From Rhizobium sp. CSW-27 (lineage in GTDB: Bacteria; Pseudomonadota; Alphaproteobacteria; Rhizobiales; Rhizobiaceae): 64,000 nucleotides of DNA. The notes below the pieces were generated by a model, which did not search any database, was not told the origin of the DNA, and saw only the letters and a list, made by a program, of their open reading frames with translations. Shown here in pieces: positions 58,871 to 64,000 of this stretch (positions are counted from its first letter, which is position 1; each line of letters starts with the position of its first letter). Location: assembly GCF_018760785.1 (NCBI RefSeq), contig NZ_JAHHZO010000004.1, positions 407,611 to 471,610 on the forward strand, given 5' to 3'. Both the position numbers and the translations under genes were made by a program.

Positions 58871-58899
58871 GGCCGGCGCCGCAAGATCCGGCGCCGGCC
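58871..58899 (+). terminator. Hairpin after yjhX
   Basis: GGCCGGCGCC, 9-nt loop, GGCGCCGGCC followed by TTGCT, starting 7 nt after the yjhX stop and ending 35 nt before brnT. A likely terminator separating the two small units. Confidence 0.6.
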
Positions 58900-58933
58900 T
58901 TGCTCGTACCTGGACTTGTCGTTACATTAAGGT

Positions 58934-59241
58934 ATGGCGTTTGAATGGGACGACGCGAAGAACCGCGCCAATCTGGAGAAGCACGGTCTGTCCTTCAAAG
59001 AGGCGAGCCTTATCTTCGACGGTCCTGTGCTGACGCCCGGGACGACCGCTTTGCCTATGGCGAAGAACGATGGATCACCATCGGCGCGATTGCGGATATC
59101 GTCGCCATCGTCGTCGTACACACGGACCGCAAAGGCGTGACCCGACTGATTTCGGCGCGTCTCGCCAACAGGAAAGAAAGGCAACGCTGCCATGAGCATC
59201 TCGCCGAACCGCCTGCGGGCTCTGGCAGAGCGGAGCGATGA
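58934..59241 (+). pseudogene. brnT: BrnT-type toxin gene with an internal frameshift
   Basis: The start MAFEWDDAKNRANLEKHGLSF continues to FDGPVLT in one frame. The rest of the family, RDDRFAYGEERWITIGAI then IVVVHTDRKGVTRLISAR and NRKERQRCHEHL, is in the frame one base back. The break lies near 59030-59045, where one base appears to be missing. The first frame alone ends at 59140 with unrelated residues. BrnT is an RNase toxin with a RelE-like fold. With the shift no full toxin can be made, unless there is a sequencing error or slippage. The end overlaps brnA by 50 nt. Confidence 0.82.
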
Positions 59242-59443
59242 AGCCATCGACTATAGCGACATTCCGCCGCTTGATGATCGCTTTTTCGAAGCCGCCGAAC
59301 TCGTTCAGCCGGCAGGCAAGGCGCAGATCACGATGCGCATCGATTCCGATGTGCTCGACTGGTTTCGCGCCCAGGGAAAGGGATATCAGACGCGGATGAA
59401 TGCCGTACTGAAGACCTACATGCTCACACAGTCGAAGCGTTGA
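59192..59443 (+). CDS. brnA: BrnA-type antitoxin
   Basis: 83 residues with no visible damage: YSDIPPLDDRFFEAAELVQP, then the ribbon-helix-helix part with AQITMRIDSDVLDWFRAQGK and YQTRMNAVLKTYM. BrnA binds BrnT and represses the operon through its DNA-binding C-terminus. GGAAAGAAAGG lies upstream. It ends 20 nt inside the end of the convergent GNAT gene. With its toxin broken, it may be a leftover or an anti-addiction factor. Confidence 0.88.
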   Translation: MSISPNRLRALAERSDEAIDYSDIPPLDDRFFEAAELVQPAGKAQITMRIDSDVLDWFRAQGKGYQTRMNAVLKTYMLTQSKR

Positions 59444-59948
59444 CATCCGGATCAGGCTTCAGCCGCATCTCCAGATGCACCTTCTCATGTTCCATGCCGA
59501 GACTTGTGGAATATTCAAGCCCGCGCCAGACGATCGAAAAGCCACACCGCTCATAGAGCCGGATGGCGCCGGCATTGCTGCCATGGGTGTGAATGCGCGC
59601 CCGCTCAAGGCCCTCGCGGCGCATGACAGAGAGCAGATGCTCGACCAGTGCTCGGCCGATACCCTTGCCCTGGCGGGTGGGATCGACCCACAGATCGGAA
59701 ATGTAGTCGGGCTCCGTCTCCCGCGCCGTCCAGCCGGCAATCCGGCCGTCGAATTCCGCGACCGTGATCTTGTCTGTGGCCTCGGCGGGAAAGCGCTCAT
59801 AGGCGAGCCTCACCTGTTCCAACCGGTCGAGCGGCAGACCGCTCTCGCGAAACGCGTCGCTCGATTGCCATGCGGCAAAGCCGACTGCGGCGACCGCCCG
59901 GTGATCGGCGGCCGCCATCAAGCGGATGGTGAGCTTCGTTACCACCAC
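59424..59948 (-). CDS. GNAT-family N-acetyltransferase (paralogue B)
   Basis: 174 residues, GTG start inside the end of gatA (10-nt overlap), so translation is coupled to gatA. Acetyl-CoA loop [20 protein letters not shown], then [19 protein letters not shown]. Similar in plan to the GNAT at 57830-58339. The tight link to gatA suggests long association with the amidotransferase genes; substrate unknown. Confidence 0.85.
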   Translation of the reverse strand: MVVTKLTIRLMAAADHRAVAAVGFAAWQSSDAFRESGLPLDRLEQVRLAYERFPAEATDKITVAEFDGRIAGWTARETEPDYISDLWVDPTRQGKGIGRALVEHLLSVMRREGLERARIHTHGSNAGAIRLYERCGFSIVWRGLEYSTSLGMEHEKVHLEMRLKPDPDVNASTV

Positions 59949-61420
59949 TTCGCCGGCGAAAACGTGCCGGCGGCCTGTTCGATCACATGCGCCGTCTTGA
60001 ACAGCGTCTCTTCCTCGAACGGTTTGCCGATCAGCTGCAGGCCGAGCGGCAGGCCCTTGTGGTCGAGACCGGCGGGAACGGAGAGACCCGGCAGGCCCGC
60101 CATGTTGACGGTGATCGTAAAGACGTCCTGCAGGTACATCTTGACCGGATCGGCAGCGAGTTCCTTGTCGCCGATCGCGAAGGCCGAAGACGGCGTGATC
60201 GGGGCGAGGATCGCATCGACGCCGGCATGGAAGGCATCCTCGAAATCGCGCTTGATCAGCGTGCGCACCTTCTGCGCCTTCAGGTAATAGGCGTCGTAGT
60301 AACCGGCAGAGAGCACGTAGGTGCCGATCATGATGCGGCGCTGCACTTCCTTGCCGAAGCCAGCGGCGCGGGTCTTCTCGTACATGTCGGCGATATCGCG
60401 GCCATCGGCGCGCAGGCCGTAGCGCACGCCGTCATAGCGGGCGAGGTTGGAAGAAGCTTCGGCGGGCGCCACGATGTAATAGGCCGGCAGGGCATATTTC
60501 GTGTGCGGCAGGGAAATCTCCACGACCTCGGCGCCGGCATCCTTCAGCCATTCGACGCCCTGCGCCCAGAGCTTTTCGATCTCTTCCGGCATACCCTCGA
60601 GACGGTATTCCTTCGGAATGCCAATCTTCATGCCCTTCAGCGACTGGCCAAGTGCTGCCTCGTAATCCGGCACCGGCAGATCGACGCTGGTCGTGTCTCT
60701 CTTGTCCACGCCGGCCATTGCCTTCAAAAGGATCGCTGCGTCGCGCACATCACGGGCAATCGGGCCGGCCTGATCGAGCGAAGACGCGTAAGCAACGATG
60801 CCGAAGCGCGAGCAGCGGCCATAGGTGGGCTTGATGCCGACGGTGCCGGTAAAGGCGGCCGGCTGGCGGATCGAGCCGCCGGTATCGGTGGCGGTGGCGC
60901 CGGCGCACAGATGCGCGGCAACGGCAGCCGCAGAGCCGCCGGAGGAACCGCCGGGCACCAGCTTCTCGTCGGAGCCTTCAGCCTTCCACGGGTTGACGAC
61001 CGGGCCGTAATAGGAGCTCTCGTTGGAGGAGCCCATGGCGAACTCGTCCATGTTGAGTTTGCCGAGCATCACGGCGCCCTCGCCCCAGAGCTTTCCGGTG
61101 ACGGTCGACTCATAGTTCGGCTTGAAGCCGTCGAGGATATGGCTGCAGGCCTGCGTGTGCACGCCTTCGGTGGCAAACAGATCCTTGACGCCGAGCGGAA
61201 TGCCTTCCAGCGCACCGCCCTTGCCCTCGGCAAGCCGCGCGTCGGAGGCTTTTGCCATGGCGATCGCCTTGTCGGGCGTCACGGCCACATAGGCGTTCAG
61301 CGCGCCATTGGCGACGTCGATCGCCTTCAGATAGCTTTCGGTCAATTCGACCGCGGAAATCTCGCGGGCCTTCAACTTGTCACGGGCGGCGGCGATGGTG
61401 AGGCTTGTCAGGTCGGTCAT
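59939..61420 (-). CDS. gatA: Asp-tRNA(Asn)/Glu-tRNA(Gln) amidotransferase subunit A
   Basis: 493 residues from ATG 61420 ([20 protein letters not shown]). The amidase-signature triad is intact: Lys in [11 protein letters not shown], Ser in [14 protein letters not shown] and the nucleophile Ser in [12 protein letters not shown]. It hydrolyses glutamine and passes ammonia to GatB, so that Gln-tRNA(Gln) (and Asn-tRNA(Asn)) are made indirectly. It follows gatC by 61 nt and overlaps the next GNAT gene by 10 nt. Confidence 0.98.
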   Translation of the reverse strand: MTDLTSLTIAAARDKLKAREISAVELTESYLKAIDVANGALNAYVAVTPDKAIAMAKASDARLAEGKGGALEGIPLGVKDLFATEGVHTQACSHILDGFKPNYESTVTGKLWGEGAVMLGKLNMDEFAMGSSNESSYYGPVVNPWKAEGSDEKLVPGGSSGGSAAAVAAHLCAGATATDTGGSIRQPAAFTGTVGIKPTYGRCSRFGIVAYASSLDQAGPIARDVRDAAILLKAMAGVDKRDTTSVDLPVPDYEAALGQSLKGMKIGIPKEYRLEGMPEEIEKLWAQGVEWLKDAGAEVVEISLPHTKYALPAYYIVAPAEASSNLARYDGVRYGLRADGRDIADMYEKTRAAGFGKEVQRRIMIGTYVLSAGYYDAYYLKAQKVRTLIKRDFEDAFHAGVDAILAPITPSSAFAIGDKELAADPVKMYLQDVFTITVNMAGLPGLSVPAGLDHKGLPLGLQLIGKPFEEETLFKTAHVIEQAAGTFSPAKWW

Positions 61421-61481
61421 GATGATCAATCAGCTCAATTCGGAGGCGGCGGATAAAGGTCGGAGGCGCAGGGTGAAACGC

Positions 61482-61769
61482 TTACTCGACGACCTTCGGC
61501 ACGAGGAAGAAATTCTGGTCGGTCGCCGGGGCATTGGCCACCACATCGGCCGCCTTGTCGCCATCGGTCACCGCATCCTCGCGCTGGCGCATGGTGATCG
61601 GCGTGACCGAGGTCATCGGCTCGACGCCCGACACATCCACTTCGGACAGTTGTTCGACAAAGCCGAGAATGCCGTTCAGCTCACCCATCATCCGTTCTGC
61701 CTCCTCATCGGTGACGGCAATACGGGACAGGCGCGCAACGCGCTTCACGGTGGCAAGGTCGACGGACAT
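61482..61769 (-). CDS. gatC: Asp-tRNA(Asn)/Glu-tRNA(Gln) amidotransferase subunit C
   Basis: 95 residues from ATG 61769 ([19 protein letters not shown]), behind a GAGAGA site. It has the usual helix [20 protein letters not shown] and the tail [15 protein letters not shown]. GatC wraps the GatA-GatB interface and stabilises the complex. First gene of gatC-gatA. The open frame to 61829 is spacer, and 61770-61921 holds no gene. Confidence 0.97.
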   Translation of the reverse strand: MSVDLATVKRVARLSRIAVTDEEAERMMGELNGILGFVEQLSEVDVSGVEPMTSVTPITMRQREDAVTDGDKAADVVANAPATDQNFFLVPKVVE

Positions 61770-61921
61770 GATCTCTCTCCGGCTTCTGGATTTCCCTCCC
61801 GCTATAATGGCCGCGTCCGGGCTTCGCAACGGGTTTGGCAGGACGAGACCACCTTATCGGCGGGGCACGGTGCGCTTGGCCCCGCAAAGGGAGGCAGCGC
61901 TGCACCGGCACATCGCAGGCG

Positions 61922-63710
61922 TCAGGTCTTGTGGGTTGAGGCGATGCCGAGAATGGAGCCCTGGTCGGCAACCAGGGCCCGGAAGAGCTCCTCCACCTGG
62001 CTATAGCTTACGGCCGGAACAACCCATTGCTTCAGCACCAGCGTGCGATTGACGGTCAGGCTGCCGCCCGCACTCTCGTAATGCGCATCATAGCCTCCGG
62101 CCTCGTTCGTCACATGCACGTCCTCCGGTACACTTACGAAGCTTTGGCCTGCTGGCGCTGTCAGCGTCAGGTGCCAGTTCAGCGTCTTCGGTCCGAAAAA
62201 GGCACCAAACCGTCGCGGTTTGCTGCTACCGAGATAGCTCTGTGGGGAGGGATTAGGCGAGAAATCCGGCATCGCAGGCAGAACAAAACCGGTCGGTTTC
62301 ACCGCCTGCGGCGCGCTCCAGTTCATGGAAAAGCCCAAGGGAATTTCGAGATCATCCGGTTTAGTCACCTGCAGGCTGCCAGTCGCCGGCTGGGGAAGAC
62401 GCGCCGCCGCGTTCCTCATCACAGTGAGTTGTCGCTTGTCCGTCGCTAGCTCGCGACGCAGGTAGACACCAAGCATGGGCGTCATCGACACGCGCGCCGT
62501 GCCGGACAGCGACCCGTCTTCTGCAATGGCGACCGTGCCAGTGGTGGATAACTGCGCGTCCTCCGGCTTTAGCGCCGGTATCCGTCGCATCACCGGTGTC
62601 GCTGTTGCATGTAGGGCCGGCTTGCCGACCAGGCCATAATCCATCACGCCGAAGGGCGTGAACTTATCGGTCGGATTGGCATAGAGGTCAAATTCCGGCA
62701 GGTAGATGATCATGTGGTTGAAGGCCCCGGTTTCCGGCGCCGGCCACTCTGCCTGAGCATCCGACCATTTCACGATCACTGGCTCGGAAGCAATGCCCCT
62801 CGCCTTCAGCAGCGCCTGCAGCAACACGACCTGATCCTTGCAGTCGCCATAACCGGCCGCCAGCACCGCAGACGCATCATGCGGGATATAGCCGGCTTCG
62901 TCGCTCAAATAGATAGCGACATACCGGATATGTGCGCTGACCCAGGCATACAGCGCACGAGCCGCCTCCAGCCCGGTCTTGTCGCCCGCGATCTGATCCG
63001 CCAGCGCCTGGATCTCGCGCGTCACCGCATCCTTGCCCTCGGCGAGCCTGTGATAGCGCGCACCGAGATCCGCATAGTCCTTCAGCGTCGACAGCGTGAA
63101 CAAGGGCGCAATATCATCAAGAGGCGGCATATGCGCTTCCTCATCTTCGGGCGAGACACCTCGCACATGCGCCTCCGCCTCAATGAAACGGCGCCCCTCC
63201 ATGGTCTCGTCGCGGACCACAGCGAAGCCGTTGCGCGCGCCGATCGACAGCGGCTTGTCCTTCGATACGTGCACGGATACATAGAAGTCACCGGTCCGGA
63301 CCGGCGACAGATAGAAGCTGGAGTTGAAGCCGGTGGCAGCAAAGGCCCGGACCGTCTTTCGTTCCACCCGCAGATGCACTCTGGCACCAACCGTGATCTG
63401 CGGCAGCACGATGGTCGCCGTCATCGTCGAGACAAAGCCCGGCGCGGCATTGGCGGCGCGGCTCGGGCGCACCATCACGTTCTCTGGCGCCACGTTCAGG
63501 CGCTTACCGTCAGGCGTGTCCACCCACCCCTGCAAAAGCTTGAAGGTCTGATGCTCGGGATCGAAGAGATAGGACATCTGCCCGGCACCGGCGATGTCAC
63601 CGGTACGCAGGATGGTCCGGTCGAAGGTTTCAGTAAAGGTGCCGGTGTCGTCGTCGTTGACCTCCACCTCGTCGTGAAAAACAACCTCCGAATCGGAAGC
63701 AAAGGGATTA
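61922..63710 (-). pseudogene. DUF3857/transglutaminase-like protein, 5' end lost to an IS element
   Basis: The frame reads about 596 native residues, from NPFASDSEVVFHDEVEVNDD to GSILGIASTHKT, with a DUF3857 N-terminal part and a transglutaminase-like core: Cys in AGYGDCKDQVVLLQ, His in FNHMIIYLPEF and Asp in ANPTDKFTPFG. Proteins of this type are normally exported, but the signal peptide and start codon are missing because an IS630-type element begins at 63711. The IS end supplies an ATG (63727) in frame but no ribosome site, so a shortened protein would stay in the cytoplasm. Probably inactive. Confidence 0.85.
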
Positions 63711-64000
63711 GAGCGTTTCCCTTTCATGCTGGATCGTAACCACATGATGTGAAGAAGTTGCGAGCCTCTTGTGGCTCGACGAGGTCAATCAGTTTCCCGA
63801 TCCTGTCCCAAAGGCCAGTTACGGTGCGCTCTGCTGCCTTGCGCAGCAGCGCTTTCAGTTTTGAGAATGCCTTCTCTATGGGATTGAAGTCTGGGCTGTA
63901 GGGCGGGAGGAACAGCATGCGCGCACCGGCCGCTTCGATCATCTCACGCGCCGCCGGTCGCCTATGGCTGGAGAGATTGTCAAGGATGACGACATCGCCA
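63711..64000 (-). mobile_element. IS630-family insertion sequence, one end
   Basis: The element begins at GAGCGTTTCCC after a TA dinucleotide (63709-63710), the target that IS630/Tc1 elements duplicate, and runs beyond the window end with its transposase gene. The terminal bases up to about 63740 should be one inverted repeat; the other end is not visible. Confidence 0.82.
63724..64000 (-). CDS. IS630-family transposase, C-terminal part
   Basis: About 91 residues are in the window. The second catalytic Asp is in VVILDNLSSHR and the catalytic Glu in FLPPYSPDFNPIEKAFSKLK, followed by the tail up to GYDPA. This is the DDE domain of an IS630 transposase. The N-terminal helix-turn-helix half lies outside the window, so I cannot tell whether it is a single gene or two overlapping frames. 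Confidence 0.92.
   Translation of the reverse strand, partial: GDVVILDNLSSHRRPAAREMIEAAGARMLFLPPYSPDFNPIEKAFSKLKALLRKAAERTVTGLWDRIGKLIDLVEPQEARNFFTSCGYDPA

Noticed and set aside
58945..59241. Frame starting at 58945 as a separate gene
   Set aside because: Its first 25 residues are out-of-frame translation of the BrnT N-terminus; only the second part matches BrnT, so it is half of a frameshifted gene.

Overview
The window is a piece of alphaproteobacterial chromosome. The family is most likely Rhizobiaceae (Hyphomicrobiales); I cannot fix the genus. Supporting signs are the high-GC coding sequence, the order tRNA-Tyr/tRNA-Gly/tuf/tRNA-Trp/secE/nusG/rplKAJL/rpoBC followed by the str, S10 and spc clusters, a GatCAB amidotransferase, a bacterial NDUFA12 (complex I accessory subunit) gene next to a DUF2155 gene, an RNase E with a long acidic insertion, promoters of the rhizobial CTTGAC-N17 type, and a TGA-N9-TCA iron operator.

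Region 1 (1-29500, minus strand except one small gene) is the transcription/translation super-cluster. Read in its own direction it starts with a strong promoter, then tRNA-Tyr, tRNA-Gly, tufB, a secreted Cys-rich small protein, tRNA-Trp, secE, nusG, rplK, rplA, rplJ, rplL, rpoB, rpoC. After an opposing 97-residue orphan gene come rpsL, rpsG, fusA, tufA, rpsJ, rplC, rplD, rplW, rplB, rpsS, rplV, rpsC, rplP, rpmC, rpsQ. A terminator and promoter follow, then rplN, rplX, rplE, rpsN, rpsH, rplF, rplR, rpsE, rpmD and the first codons of rplO. The two tuf copies look identical in sequence and lie 18.3 kb apart. RNA hairpins sit at the rpoB/rpoC, rplL/rpoB, rplA/rplJ and rpsQ/rplN junctions.

Region 2 (29.5-37.4 kb) holds rlmB, then a minus-strand signalling cluster: CheW, a periplasmic SUOX-fold protein without cysteine, a membrane hybrid histidine kinase with a C-terminal HPt, an HD-GYP response regulator and a lone receiver protein. 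An orphan FkbM methyltransferase and tRNA-Thr follow. The kinase cluster is the best candidate here for an under-described system.

Region 3 (37.5-51.4 kb) is housekeeping: nadK, prfB (read through a programmed +1 frameshift), mrcA, amiC, rne with a long leader, a DsbA-family oxidoreductase, aroQ, accB, accC and aat.

Region 4 (51.4-64 kb) is more mixed. It has five GNAT acetyltransferases in 8.5 kb, DUF2155, NDUFA12, a three-gene Ftr-like iron uptake operon, the gatC/gatA/gatB genes interrupted by a YjhX gene and a BrnT/BrnA pair whose toxin is frameshifted, and a transglutaminase-like gene whose 5' end was removed by an IS630-family element that runs off the end of the window. I saw no rRNA genes, CRISPR arrays, prophage or plasmid genes.
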